Source of the DNA: Sphingosinicella microcystinivorans
GTDB lineage: Bacteria; Pseudomonadota; Alphaproteobacteria; Sphingomonadales; Sphingomonadaceae
Reading direction: 5' to 3'
Length of the DNA: 64,000 nt
Assembly (NCBI RefSeq): GCF_027941835.1
Contig: NZ_CP116005.1
Location: forward strand, 434,001 to 498,000
The translations under genes and the position numbers were made by a program. The notes below the pieces were generated by a model that was not told the DNA's origin, ran no database searches, and saw only the letters and a list, made by a program, of their open reading frames with translations. This document shows positions 32,503 through 41,905 of the stretch, piece after piece (position 1 is the first letter of the stretch; every line of letters begins with the position of its first letter).

Positions 32503-32910
32503 ATGGCGGACAACCTCCACTTCGAACTGGTGAGCCCCGAGCGGCTTCTGCGCTCCGGCGACGTCCACATGGTGGTCGTGCCGGGCACGGAAGGCGACTT
32601 CGGCGTGCTCGCCGGCCATGCGCCCTTCATGTCGACGATCCGCCCCGGCGCGATCGAGGTCTATGAGACGGCAAGCAGCCCGGCGACGCGCATCTTCATC
32701 GACGGCGGCTTCGCCGAGGTGAACGACAGCGGCCTCACCATCCTCGCCGAGAACGCCGTGCCGGTCGCGGAGATCAGGGCGGACGAGGTTTCGAAGAGAC
32801 TCTCCGACGCGCGCGAGGACGTGCGCCTCGCGAAGTCCGACGTCGAGCGCGCCGTCGCCGAGAAGCAGGTCGCCCGCTACGAGGCGATGCAGGCGGTCGC
32901 CGCGAACTGA
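32503..32910 (+). CDS. atpC: ATP synthase F1 subunit epsilon
   Basis: The product is 135 aa. Epsilon rotates with gamma and can inhibit ATP hydrolysis. The N-terminal beta sandwich ([28 protein letters not shown], outline) and the C-terminal helical hairpin fit the family. The ATG directly abuts the atpD stop. A nest of hairpins follows 10 bases downstream and may end the operon. Confidence 0.97.
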   Translation: MADNLHFELVSPERLLRSGDVHMVVVPGTEGDFGVLAGHAPFMSTIRPGAIEVYETASSPATRIFIDGGFAEVNDSGLTILAENAVPVAEIRADEVSKRLSDAREDVRLAKSDVERAVAEKQVARYEAMQAVAAN

Positions 32911-32919
32911 GTGGACATT

Positions 32920-33048
32920 CCTCTCCCGCCCGCGGGAGAGGATACGGAGCGTTGGCCGAAGGCCATAGGCGACGTTGGTGAGGGCGGCTCTCCCTCACCC
33001 TCCCACCGCTTTGCGGCGGGCCCCTCCCTCTCCCGCAAGCGGGAGAGG
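32920..33048. repeat. Composite palindromic repeat after atpC
   Basis: Two copies of the hairpin CCTCTCCCGC/GCGGGAGAGG (10-bp stems) lie at 32920-32941 and 33027-33048 in the same orientation. Between them is another hairpin, GGTGAGGG/CCCTCACC with a 7-base loop, and a short CCGC-TTT-GCGG. The element fills the gap between the convergent atpC and DUF6265-like genes. It looks like a dispersed intergenic repeat that also serves as a transcription end. Confidence 0.8.
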
Positions 33049-33051
33049 CAC

Positions 33052-33483
33052 TCACATCCTGACGAAGCGCCACGACATGGGCTTCGTGCCCTCCCGCCCC
33101 GAGATTTCCGCGTTCAGCGTCTCGCCGTCACGCCAGTAGCGCACGCGTGTCGGGAAATCGTGGGCGGGGTTCTCGAACACGACCTCGCGCGCGCCGGTGC
33201 CGACCTGCCGGAACGGCACTGCCGGGCTGCCGCCCGGCGCGCCCCAGAAAACGGGAACCCCGTCCTCGCCGGGGGCAATGCGCATGAACTCGAAGCTGCG
33301 CACGCCCGACGCATCGCCGGCGCGGCCCGACCCCATCAACTGCCCGGCGCGCGGCACGGTCCAGCATTCCTCGGTCCAGCGGTCGTCCTGCGTCTGCTGC
33401 CAGCACCCGCTCATCCACGCGAGATCGGCCGCCGCCGCGGGCGCGGATGCAAGCGCGGCGGCGGCGATCAGGAAACGGCGCAT
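33052..33483 (-). CDS. Secreted DUF6265-like protein
   Basis: The product is 143 aa with a signal peptide (MRRFLIAAAALASAPAAAA). The mature part starts LAWMSGCWQQ and continues with beta-rich segments such as VVFENPAHDFPTRVRYW. This matches small secreted proteins of the DUF6265 type, which have a lipocalin-like fold. Two cysteines (SGCW and EECW) may pair. The ligand is unknown. Its 3' end is convergent with atpC across the palindromic repeat. Confidence 0.75.
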   Translation of the reverse strand: MRRFLIAAAALASAPAAAADLAWMSGCWQQTQDDRWTEECWTVPRAGQLMGSGRAGDASGVRSFEFMRIAPGEDGVPVFWGAPGGSPAVPFRQVGTGAREVVFENPAHDFPTRVRYWRDGETLNAEISGREGTKPMSWRFVRM

Positions 33484-33529
33484 CTGCGTTCCTCCCCTGT
33501 CGAAGGCCGCAGCATAGCATGAAACCGAA

Positions 33530-34234
33530 TCAGATGCGCGGCCGATAGGGCGACCAGTCCCCGTCCGGCTGCGCCAGCCGGTCCGCGACGATGCGGACCA
33601 CGTCGGCGTTCCACGCAAGCCCGATATGCGTGCCGCCGACGGTCAGCGTCTCCCATGTCGGGCCGCTGCCGATGTCGGCGCTGCCCGGCGCGACGATGCC
33701 GTCGAACGGCGTCAGGATCGCCGTCACCGGCACCGGCGGCAGCTCGAGGAGATCGGTTTCGATCGGCGGGGCGTCCACCGTGTGGTCGTTCAGCCGCTCG
33801 TAGAGCCGCCACGCGTTGTTGGCGTGGAGGTCGCGCGCGGCGGGCGTCCCCAGCGTCACGATCAGGCGCACGCGGTCCGGGATGCGCTTGGCGATCTCGC
33901 GCGCGTAGAGCCCGCCGAGGCTCCAGCCGACGAGGCTCACCTTGCGCTTCTGCCCGGCGTGCACGGACTTCACATAATGCACCATCTGCGCGAGCAGGCC
34001 GGGCTTCAGGCCGAGGTTGGTGCCGAAGCGCCACCCGGCGTTCCAGTAGCCGAGCGCGGTGAGGCGGCGGCGCAGCGGCCACGTGAACGCATCGCCCGCG
34101 AGGAAGCCCGGAAACACCAGCACGGGATGGCCGTCGCCCTTGGGCAGACCCTGCGTCCGCCCCTTCATGGCGAAACGGCAGAGTTCCGGCACGGCCTTCA
34201 CCTCGAGCGCGAAGCGCCCGAGCGTCGGCGGCAC
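33530..34234 (-). CDS. Alpha/beta hydrolase
   Basis: The product is about 234 aa from a GTG at 34234. The nucleophile elbow is GWSLGG, preceded by HPVLVFPGFLAGD (oxyanion strand), and the late GGTHIGL supplies the His. It belongs to the lipase or acyltransferase-like hydrolases with a CxG-free elbow; substrate unknown. It follows galU closely, with a gap of 17 bases. An upstream CTG would overlap the galU stop, and the ATG at 34168 would remove conserved residues. Confidence 0.75.
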   Translation of the reverse strand: MPPTLGRFALEVKAVPELCRFAMKGRTQGLPKGDGHPVLVFPGFLAGDAFTWPLRRRLTALGYWNAGWRFGTNLGLKPGLLAQMVHYVKSVHAGQKRKVSLVGWSLGGLYAREIAKRIPDRVRLIVTLGTPAARDLHANNAWRLYERLNDHTVDAPPIETDLLELPPVPVTAILTPFDGIVAPGSADIGSGPTWETLTVGGTHIGLAWNADVVRIVADRLAQPDGDWSPYRPRI

Positions 34235-34251
34235 GAGGCCGGACGGCGGCG

Positions 34252-35124
34252 TCAGCGCAGGTTCGCGTCGATCCACGCCCTCACCTCCGGCCCGATGTCC
34301 TCGCGTTCGAGCGCGAGCGCGATGTTCGCCGTCACGTACCCGGCCTTGTCCCCGCAATCGTAGCGCGTGCCTTCGAAGCGCATGGCATGGAACGGCGCGC
34401 CGCCGATCAGCTCCGCCATCGCGTCGGTCAGCTGGATCTCGCCGCCCGCGCCGCGCTTCCGTGCTTCCAGCTTGTCCATGACGGCGGGTTCGAGGATGTA
34501 GCGGCCGATCGCGGCCATCGTCGACGGCGCATCCTCCGGCCTCGGCTTCTCGACGAGGCCGAGTACCTCGGTGAGCACGCCCTTCTCGGCGCCCGGCGAG
34601 ACGATGCCGTAGCGGTGCGTGTGTTCGCGCGGCACGTCGAGCACGCCGATGATGTTGCCGCCGACCTCGGCGTGGGCCTCGACCATCGCCTTCAGGCAGG
34701 GCCGGGCCGGGTTCCAGAGCAGCTCGTCCGGCAGCAGCACCGCGAACGGATTGTCGCCGATGAGGTGGCGCGCGCACCAGACGGCATGGCCGAGCCCGAG
34801 CGGCTCGCGCTGGCGGACGTAGGCGATGGTGCCCGCCGCGAAGCGCGTGTCTTCGAGCTGCGCCAGCACCTCGTCCGCGCCGCGTTCGCCGAGCGTCGCC
34901 TCGAGCTCGAAATGCCGGTCGAAATGGTCCTCGATGGCGTTCTTGCCGCGGCCGGTGACGAAGATCATCTGCTCGATGCCCGCCGCGACGGCCTCGTCGA
35001 CGGCGTACTGGATGAGCGGCCTGTCGACGACGGGCAGCATCTCCTTGGGCATCGCCTTGGTCGCGGGCAGGAACCGCGTTCCGAGACCACCCACGGGAAA
35101 CACCGCCGTCCGAACCTTACGCAT
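34252..35124 (-). CDS. galU: UTP-glucose-1-phosphate uridylyltransferase
   Basis: The product is 290 aa. GalU makes UDP-glucose for polysaccharides and lipopolysaccharide. The signature GLGTRFLPATKAMPKEM lies at about 13-29, and VEKPRPEDAPS and DCGDKAGYV are also typical. The start MRKVRTAVFPVGG at 35124 fits the family better than an ATG 12 codons earlier. The downstream hydrolase may share the transcript. Confidence 0.96.
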   Translation of the reverse strand: MRKVRTAVFPVGGLGTRFLPATKAMPKEMLPVVDRPLIQYAVDEAVAAGIEQMIFVTGRGKNAIEDHFDRHFELEATLGERGADEVLAQLEDTRFAAGTIAYVRQREPLGLGHAVWCARHLIGDNPFAVLLPDELLWNPARPCLKAMVEAHAEVGGNIIGVLDVPREHTHRYGIVSPGAEKGVLTEVLGLVEKPRPEDAPSTMAAIGRYILEPAVMDKLEARKRGAGGEIQLTDAMAELIGGAPFHAMRFEGTRYDCGDKAGYVTANIALALEREDIGPEVRAWIDANLR

Positions 35125-35194
35125 CGTCACTCCCGACCTATAGTCCAGACAGCGATTCACGTTTCAGGCCGATTCAGCCTGAAACGATCGCGGT

Positions 35195-37546
35195 CTAGAA
35201 CCGCTTGAGAAGCCTGAGGTAATAGCCCCGTTCCTCTTCCGAACGCGAGGGGTCGCTTGCGCGTTCCTCGAGAATCTTGCGGATTTGCTGGATACGCCGC
35301 ATGTCCGCCTGATCCGGCAGCTTGACCGCGCCCTGCCCGAACCCCGTGCCCGGACGCCCGAGCGGATCGAGCCCGGAGCCCGCCGCGCCCGGCTGCATCG
35401 CCCCGGCACCCGCCGCCTGCGCCATGCGCTGCGCCGCCGCTTCCGCCGCGTTCGCCGCCTGCCGGAGCAGATCGAGCGCCCGCGTCTGCGCGCGGATCGC
35501 ACCGCCCGCGTCCCCGGCGCCGAGCGCGCGCGCCGCCTCCGCCATCGCCTTCGCGGCGGCGCCGAGCGGCTGCGGGGCGGGCATCCCGGCCGCGCCGAAC
35601 TGCTTGACGAGCGCTTCGGTGTCCGCCCCCAGCGCGCGCTGCGGCGGCGCGTTCTCGCGCAGGCCGCCGTCGTTTCCGAACGAGGCCTCGATCATGTCGG
35701 CAACGGTCGCGTCGCGGAGCGCGCCCTGCCGCGCCTCGATCGCGCGAAGCGCCTGCGCGGCCTCCGCGGCGGCGGCGGCGCGGGCCTGCGCCTCGGGGTC
35801 GGGCGCGGCGCTGCCGAAGCGGATCGTCTCCATCAGCTGCCGAAGGTTGGCGAGCGCTTCCGCCGCGCCCGCCTTGTCGCCCGCCGCCAGCCGGTCGCGC
35901 AGGTCCGCGAACATCTGGTCGAGGAAGCCGAGGTCCACCGACGCGCCGGTGCCGCCGCCGGAAGACGGCGGCTGCGCGCCGCCCTCGGCGAGCGCCGCGG
36001 CGATCTGGCGGCTGAGATATTCGTTCATCGCGGCTTCCAGCCGGTCCGCCATCGCGGCGAGCGAGCGGTCGTCGCCCGCGCCGAGGCCGCGCGCGAGGTC
36101 CTCCATCGCGCGGCGCATCGCGTCCATCGCCTGCGTCGCGCCGCCGTCCTCGAGGTCGGTGGCGATGTCCCAGAGCAGCGCGGCGATGCTTTCCCTCGCA
36201 TCCTTGCGCGTGTCGTGCACCAGGCGCCACGTCGCGGCGCGCAGCCCGGCGAACACGCCGAGATCGTCCTGATAGGCCGGGTGGTCGCCGGCCAGCGCCG
36301 AGAGGCGGCGGGCCACGCCGCTCCGCTGCGCGCCCGCGAGCAGGTCGGCGCGCACCGCGACGATCTCGCGCGCGAGCGGATTGGCGAAGCGGCGCTGCGG
36401 CAAGGTGATGCGGATGGGCGGCGACACGCCCTGCTGCCCGGCGCCGTCGGTCGCGACGAGCATCAGCTCGACGCTCGATCCCGCGAACGGATGCGGCGTC
36501 AGATCGGCGAAGACGCTGCCCCGGCCGGGCGGCACACGCGTTTCGAGGTCGACGTCGCGCACCTCCTCGCCGCGCCGGAGACGCAGCGACAGCGCGGACA
36601 CGCCGTGGTCGTCGCGCAGGCGGAAACCGAGACGAAGCGCGCCCGTGGGCGTGACGGCGGGGTCGCCGTCGAAATGGATCGCGGGCCTGAGGTCGGCGGC
36701 GAGCGAGAGATCGAGCGCAGCGATGCGGCGCGCACCCTGCTGCACGCTGTATTCGCCCGCGCGCGCCAGCGGGAAGGACACGCGGCCGTCCTCCGCCGCC
36801 ACGTCGACGCCGGGTCCGGCAACGTGCCAGCCCCCTTCGAGGCCCTCGACGCGGATCGTCACGCGGCTCGCGGCAAGCCCGTCGAGCGCCGCGTCCGCGC
36901 CGCCCGCGAGATCGAGCCGGCGCGGCGGCGCGCCCACGTAGGCCGGCGGCTCCAGCGTCACCGCGACGCGCACGCCTTCGAGCGTCGTCGGCCACGGCGA
37001 GAAGGCCGCCGCAAGCCGCGACGGCGCCTCCGCCTTCGCGAGCATCAGGCCGAGGAACAGCGCCGTGCCGAGAAGCGGCCAGAGACCATAACGGGTTTCG
37101 AGCGAGGGTCGCCATTCGAGACGGCCGAGGCGCGGACGCAACGTGCGCGCATCGGCGAGCGCGCGGCTCCAAAGCGCGGCCGCGAAGGCGTCCGGGTCGC
37201 TTGCAGGCGCATCGGCGACGAGCGCGAGCGCGCCGCGGCTGAGCCCGCCGCCCCGCTCCAGCCGCGCCCGGCGCGCGGCGGACGTGGGGATGCCGATGCG
37301 CCATGCCGCGCGGACGGCAAGGGCGACGCTGCCGACGATCAGCAGCGCGAGCAGCGCGACGCGCAGCATCCCCGGCAAAGCCTGCGTGAGGCCGAGCAGC
37401 GCCGCCGCGATCCAGAGCAGCCAGAGCGTGAGCGCGAGGCCAAGCTCGCGCGGCAGCGCGCGCTCGACGGCAAGGACGATGCCGGCGCGGGCGAGCGGCA
37501 CGCGCATCGCGGCAAGGAAGGCTTGCTGCGAGGCGGGTGCGGTCAT
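35195..37546 (-). CDS. TIGR02302/DUF4175 family membrane protein
   Basis: The product is 783 aa. Two N-terminal transmembrane segments (about 35-80) and one near 180 anchor a large soluble part, presumably periplasmic. That part is rich in Ala, Asp and Arg and has long predicted helices. The closing EERGYYLRLLKRF is family-typical. Function is unknown; the gene is conserved next to lysA in alphaproteobacteria. It begins 4 bases after the lysA stop. Confidence 0.88.
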   Translation of the reverse strand: MTAPASQQAFLAAMRVPLARAGIVLAVERALPRELGLALTLWLLWIAAALLGLTQALPGMLRVALLALLIVGSVALAVRAAWRIGIPTSAARRARLERGGGLSRGALALVADAPASDPDAFAAALWSRALADARTLRPRLGRLEWRPSLETRYGLWPLLGTALFLGLMLAKAEAPSRLAAAFSPWPTTLEGVRVAVTLEPPAYVGAPPRRLDLAGGADAALDGLAASRVTIRVEGLEGGWHVAGPGVDVAAEDGRVSFPLARAGEYSVQQGARRIAALDLSLAADLRPAIHFDGDPAVTPTGALRLGFRLRDDHGVSALSLRLRRGEEVRDVDLETRVPPGRGSVFADLTPHPFAGSSVELMLVATDGAGQQGVSPPIRITLPQRRFANPLAREIVAVRADLLAGAQRSGVARRLSALAGDHPAYQDDLGVFAGLRAATWRLVHDTRKDARESIAALLWDIATDLEDGGATQAMDAMRRAMEDLARGLGAGDDRSLAAMADRLEAAMNEYLSRQIAAALAEGGAQPPSSGGGTGASVDLGFLDQMFADLRDRLAAGDKAGAAEALANLRQLMETIRFGSAAPDPEAQARAAAAAEAAQALRAIEARQGALRDATVADMIEASFGNDGGLRENAPPQRALGADTEALVKQFGAAGMPAPQPLGAAAKAMAEAARALGAGDAGGAIRAQTRALDLLRQAANAAEAAAQRMAQAAGAGAMQPGAAGSGLDPLGRPGTGFGQGAVKLPDQADMRRIQQIRKILEERASDPSRSEEERGYYLRLLKRF

Positions 37547-37550
37547 CGCG

Positions 37551-38819
37551 CTATCCGATCCAGTTCGGCACGCGGTCCTGCGCGATCAGGTCCTCGATCG
37601 TGCCGCGCGGCCGCACCAGCGCCCACTTGTCGCCCTTCACCAGCACCTCGGGCGTCAGCAGACGGGAATTGTAGGTCGAAGCCATCGCCGCACCATAGGC
37701 GCCCGCGGTGCGGAATACGACCAGATCGCCGGCCTCCACCGCCGGAATCTCACGGCCTTCCGCAAACGTGTCGCCGGTTTCGCACACCGGGCCGACGACG
37801 GTCGCAGTCATGCGTTCCGGCTTTTGCTCGACCGAAGCGATGTCGTGCCAGGCATCGTAGAGGCTGGGGCGGAGGAGATCGTTCATCGCCGCGTCGATGA
37901 TGACGAAATCGGTCGTCGCCCCGCTCTTCACGCGGATGACGCGCGAGACGAGCACGCCCGCGTTGCCGACGATGACGCGGCCCGGCTCGAAGGTGAGGCG
38001 CACGTCCCACCCGGCGGTGACGCGCGCGACCATCGCGCCGTAGGCCTCCGGCAGCGGCGGGCCGGGCGTGTGCGCCGCATAGGGCACGCCGAGGCCGCCG
38101 CCGAGATCGGCGCGGCTGACCGTGAAGCCCGCCGCGCGCAGGTCCGCGATCAGTTCGCCGAGGCGGGTGAACGCGCGCTCCAGCGGCGCGAGATCGGTGA
38201 GCTGGCTGCCGATGTGGAGCGCGACGCCGACGGGCTCGATGCCGGGCAGCGCGCCTGCGCGCGCGAACGCCTCGCGGGCGGTGTCGATGGGGATGCCGAA
38301 TTTGTTCTCGGCCTTGCCGGTCGAGATCTTGGCGTGCGTGCCCGCATCGACATCGGGATTGACGCGGAACGCCACCGCCACGGTGCGGCCCATGCGCACC
38401 GCGACCTCCGACAGCGTCTCCGCCTCGGGCAGCGATTCGAGGTTGATCTGGTAGACGCCCGCCCGGATGGCGGCTTCCATCTCCTCCGCCGTCTTGCCGA
38501 CGCCCGAGAAGACGATGCGCTCGGCAGGCACGCCCGCCGCGAGCGCCCGCTTCATCTCGCCGAGCGAGACCACGTCCGCCCCCGCGCCGAGCCGCGCGAG
38601 CGTCGCGATCACCGCCTGATTGGAGTTCGCCTTCACCGCATAGGCGACGAGCGGATCGGCATTGCCGGTGCCCGCGACCGCATCGCGGAACACGGTGAAG
38701 TGGCGCTCGATCGTCGCCGAGGAATAGCAGTAGAAGGGCGTGCCGACGGCCTCCGCGAGCGCGGCCACGTCGACATCCTCGGCCATCAGGCGGCCGTTCC
38801 TGTGCTCGAAATGGTCCAT
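37551..38819 (-). CDS. lysA: Diaminopimelate decarboxylase
   Basis: The product is 422 aa. LysA is the last step of lysine synthesis, a PLP enzyme. The PLP Lys is in YAVKANSN (near 62), HIGSQL lies near 200, and the substrate motifs GPVCETGD and GAYG follow. The start overlaps the lptM stop (ATGA), which in turn overlaps argH, forming argH-lptM-lysA. Confidence 0.97.
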   Translation of the reverse strand: MDHFEHRNGRLMAEDVDVAALAEAVGTPFYCYSSATIERHFTVFRDAVAGTGNADPLVAYAVKANSNQAVIATLARLGAGADVVSLGEMKRALAAGVPAERIVFSGVGKTAEEMEAAIRAGVYQINLESLPEAETLSEVAVRMGRTVAVAFRVNPDVDAGTHAKISTGKAENKFGIPIDTAREAFARAGALPGIEPVGVALHIGSQLTDLAPLERAFTRLGELIADLRAAGFTVSRADLGGGLGVPYAAHTPGPPLPEAYGAMVARVTAGWDVRLTFEPGRVIVGNAGVLVSRVIRVKSGATTDFVIIDAAMNDLLRPSLYDAWHDIASVEQKPERMTATVVGPVCETGDTFAEGREIPAVEAGDLVVFRTAGAYGAAMASTYNSRLLTPEVLVKGDKWALVRPRGTIEDLIAQDRVPNWIG

Positions 38820-39052
38820 CAGCGCCCCGGCGGCAGATCGAATTCGTCGTCGCGCCGTTCCTCCGAGCGGCGGACCGGATCGTCGACGCGGTCGGGCGCG
38901 GCCTGCGGCGGCGGCTCAAGCATCTTCTCGGTGGTGAGCGGCCCCTCCACGCCCGGCGGCGGCGCGGGCGGCCCGCCCTCGGGCCACGCGAGCGGCCCCT
39001 TGGCGCCGCACGCGGCAAGGCTCAGCAGCAGCACGGGAAGCGCGGCCCTCAT
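38819..39052 (-). CDS. lptM: LptM-like lipoprotein
   Basis: The product is 77 aa. The signal [15 protein letters not shown] ends at Cys15, followed by the diagnostic [12 protein letters not shown]. coli LptM (YifL) has CGLKGPLYFPP. LptM helps the LPS translocon LptDE form its disulfides. The tail is Pro-rich and then highly charged. Both ends overlap neighbours by 4 bases (argH stop, lysA start). Confidence 0.85.
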   Translation of the reverse strand: MRAALPVLLLSLAACGAKGPLAWPEGGPPAPPPGVEGPLTTEKMLEPPPQAAPDRVDDPVRRSEERRDDEFDLPPGR

Positions 39053-40416
39053 GCGCCCGCCTCCCGCGCAGCGGCGACGGCGGCGCGCACGTTCGCGGGC
39101 GACGTGCCGCCGAAGCTGGTGCGGCTCGCGACCGAGGCGTCGACGGTGAGCACGCCGTAGACGCGTGCATCGATGCGGGCATCGACGCCGCGCAGCGTCT
39201 CCAAAGGCAGGTCGGCGAGGTCGCACCCCGCCGCCTCCGCCGCCGCGACGCAGCGGCCGGTGACGTGGTGCGCCTCGCGGAACGGCACGCCGCCCTCGCG
39301 CACCAGCCAGTCGGCAAGGTCGGTCGCGGTGGAGAAGCCGGTGCCCGCCGCCGCGCGCATCCGGGCGGTGTCGAAGGTGATCGTCTCGACCATGCCGGTC
39401 ATCGCCGCGAGGCAGAGCGCAAGCGTGTCGAAGGCCTCGAACACCGGCGCCTTGTCGTCCTGCATGTCCTTCGAATAGGCGAGCGGCAGGCCCTTCATGA
39501 TGACGGCGAGGCGCTGGTATGCGCCGAGGAACAGTCCGGCCTTCGCCCGCACCAGCTCGGCGGCGTCCGGATTGCGCTTCTGCGGCATGATCGACGAGCC
39601 GGTCGAGAAGGCGTCCGGCAGCTTCACGAAGCCGTAGGGCTGGCTCGCCCAGACGATGATCTCCTCGGCAAGCCGCGACAGGTGCAGCCCCGCCATCGCC
39701 GCCGCCGACAGGAATTCCAGCGCGAAGTCGCGGTCGGACACGGCATCGAGGCTGTTCGCCATGGGCCGGTCGAAGCCGAGCGCCTGCGCGGTCGCGTGGC
39801 GGTCGACCGGGAACGACGTGCCCGCAAGCGCAGCGGCGCCGAGCGGCGATTCGTTCATGCGCCTGCGCGCATCGGCGAAGCGGCCGCGGTCGCGCCGCGC
39901 CATCTCGTGATAGGCCATCAGGTGATGACCCAGCGTGACCGGCTGCGCGGTCTGGAGGTGCGTGAAGCCGGGCATCACGTCCGCCGCGTGCTGCTCCGCG
40001 CGGGCGAGCAGCGCGGTCTGGAAGCCTGCGAGCCCCGCGTCGACGGCGTCGATGGCGCCCCGCACCCAGAGGCGGAAATCGGTCGCCACCTGATCGTTGC
40101 GCGAGCGCGCCGTGTGGAGGCGCCCGGCGGGCTCGCCGATGATCTCCTTCAGCCGCGCCTCGACGTGCATGTGTATGTCTTCGAGCGCGGCGTTCTCGAC
40201 GAGACCGCCCGCCGCATATTCGGCCTCGATGGCGTCGAGACCCTTCGCGATGGCGGCGGCATCTTCGGCGGAGAGGATGCCCGCCGCCGCCAGCATCGCC
40301 GCGTGCGCGCGGCTGCCCGCGATGTCCTGACGCCACAGGCGCTTGTCCACGCCGATGGAGACATTAATGTCGCGCATGACTGCCGACGGCCCTTCGGCGA
40401 AGCGGCCGCCCCACAT
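39049..40416 (-). CDS. argH: Argininosuccinate lyase
   Basis: The product is 455 aa. ArgH is the last step of arginine synthesis. The start [11 protein letters not shown] and signature [12 protein letters not shown] (near 275-286) are clear; [18 protein letters not shown] is near the end. The ATG at 40416 lies 16 bases from the divergent TlpA-fusion gene start at 40433, so promoters must reach into the neighbouring gene. Confidence 0.97.
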   Translation of the reverse strand: MWGGRFAEGPSAVMRDINVSIGVDKRLWRQDIAGSRAHAAMLAAAGILSAEDAAAIAKGLDAIEAEYAAGGLVENAALEDIHMHVEARLKEIIGEPAGRLHTARSRNDQVATDFRLWVRGAIDAVDAGLAGFQTALLARAEQHAADVMPGFTHLQTAQPVTLGHHLMAYHEMARRDRGRFADARRRMNESPLGAAALAGTSFPVDRHATAQALGFDRPMANSLDAVSDRDFALEFLSAAAMAGLHLSRLAEEIIVWASQPYGFVKLPDAFSTGSSIMPQKRNPDAAELVRAKAGLFLGAYQRLAVIMKGLPLAYSKDMQDDKAPVFEAFDTLALCLAAMTGMVETITFDTARMRAAAGTGFSTATDLADWLVREGGVPFREAHHVTGRCVAAAEAAGCDLADLPLETLRGVDARIDARVYGVLTVDASVASRTSFGGTSPANVRAAVAAAREAGA

Positions 40417-40432
40417 GTCATTGGAGCTTGAA

Positions 40433-41302
40433 ATGCGGTCCGTAATGGTTGCGATCCTTGTTCTCATGCCGCTTTCCGCCTGCGGCAAGGCCAAGGAGGC
40501 CGATAAAGCAGACGCGCTCGCCCCGCAAGAAAGCGCGGCCCCTGCTGCAAAGAAAGCCGAGACCGGGACGGTCGACGCGTCGCAGGCCGGAACGCCCGTG
40601 CCGACGCAGGCCTTCGCGCGCGAGGACGGCAGCAAGGCGACGCTGGCCGATTTCCGGGGCAAGCCGGTGCTGGTGAACCTGTGGGCGACATGGTGCGCGC
40701 CCTGCGTCGCCGAGATGCCCGCGCTCGACCGGCTGGCGAAGGCGAAGGCGGGCGAGATGGCGGTGGTCGGCATCAGCCAGGACTTGCAGGGCTGGGAGAA
40801 GGTGAAGCCGTTCCTCGCGAAGGCGAAGCTCCGGCACATGACCATCCTGCTCGACGAGGAGGGCGCGCTCGCCACCACGCTCGGCGCGCCGGGCCTGCCG
40901 TTCACGGTGCTCTACGACGCGGACGGCAAGGAAGTCTGGCGCGTCAACGGCCCGCGCGAATGGGACCAGCCGGGCGGCTTTCCCGAGCCTGCCGCAAAGC
41001 CGGGGCCCGCGGTCCACTTCCATGCCGTGGGGCAGGAGCCGGGCTGGACGATGGACATCGCCACCGGCCGCGACGTGGAGATCATCGCCGACTACGGATC
41101 GAAAACGGCCACGTTCAAGGCGCCCGCCCGGCTCGCGCTGGAAGGCGCGGGCAGCTTCGCGGTTTCGGAAGGAAAATCGTCGCTCGCCGTCTCGATCGTG
41201 AAGAAGGCGTGCGCGGACGCGATGAGCGGCAAGCCCTACGCCTACACCGTCACCATGACGCTCGACGGCAAGCGCTATCAGGGCTGCGGCGAGGTTCTCT
41301 AG
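40433..41302 (+). CDS. TlpA-like thioredoxin lipoprotein fused to a COG3650-like domain
   Basis: The product is 289 aa. A lipobox (MPLSAC, Cys17) anchors it to a membrane. An Ala/Lys/Glu linker follows, then a TlpA-like thioredoxin domain with CAPC at 88-91 in WATWCAPC. A second domain follows from about residue 195, starting [13 protein letters not shown] and ending in [12 protein letters not shown] with two conserved cysteines ([10 protein letters not shown] and GCG). That domain resembles the COG3650 lipoprotein family, normally separate. The pairing suggests disulfide exchange on the domain or on partners. I chose the ATG giving the lipoprotein signal; upstream ATGs overlap argH. Confidence 0.8.
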   Translation: MRSVMVAILVLMPLSACGKAKEADKADALAPQESAAPAAKKAETGTVDASQAGTPVPTQAFAREDGSKATLADFRGKPVLVNLWATWCAPCVAEMPALDRLAKAKAGEMAVVGISQDLQGWEKVKPFLAKAKLRHMTILLDEEGALATTLGAPGLPFTVLYDADGKEVWRVNGPREWDQPGGFPEPAAKPGPAVHFHAVGQEPGWTMDIATGRDVEIIADYGSKTATFKAPARLALEGAGSFAVSEGKSSLAVSIVKKACADAMSGKPYAYTVTMTLDGKRYQGCGEVL

Positions 41303-41905
41303 AACTCGATCCGGTCCAGCCGCCAGTCCTCGGCGTCTGCCCCCGCATACCATTCGCGCATGAACGGATGGTCGAGAACGGCGTTCACATAGGCCTCCGC
41401 CGTACTGGAGAGCGGCACGTCGTAGGTGCGGAAGCGGGTGACGACGGGGGCATACATGATGTCCGCCGCGCCGAACGCGCCGAACAGGAACGGGCCCCCT
41501 TCCCCGCCGAAACCGTGGATCGCCTCGCGCCAGAGCGCGTCGATGCGGCCGACGTCGCGCTCCACCTCCGGCGTCAGCGCGAAGGCGGGATAGGCGCGCC
41601 CCGTGTTCATCGGGCACGCCTTGCGAAGCTCGACGAAGCCAGCGTGCATCTCCGCCGCGGTCGCGGCCGACGCGGTCGGCGAGCCAGTCGATGATCGCGA
41701 GGCTTTCCCAGACGGCGACGTCGCCATCCCACAGCACCGGCACGCGGCCCGAGGGCATACACGCCGGGTCCGCCTTGGCGGCGGCGAATTCGGGCGTGTC
41801 CATCGGGATCACCACCTCGTCGAAGGCGAGGCCGGACTGCTTCGCGGCCAGCCAGCCGCGCAGCGACCACGACGAATAGCGCTTGTTGCCGATGACCAGT
41901 TTCAT
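41299..41905 (-). pseudogene. Glutathione S-transferase broken by an out-of-frame deletion
   Basis: The first half starts [21 protein letters not shown] at 41905, overlapping the engB stop as ATGA, and runs in frame to LADRVGRDR. The glutathione-transferase-like sequence then continues in another frame from AEMHAGFVELRKACPMNTGRA to the end WRLDRIEF. Family members have about 16 more residues (FWP..D..AR.) between these points. A deletion of about 50 bases, not a multiple of 3, therefore joined GRDR to the helix. The break lies near 41658-41676. Sequencing error is unlikely to remove so much, so I call it a pseudogene. Confidence 0.8.
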
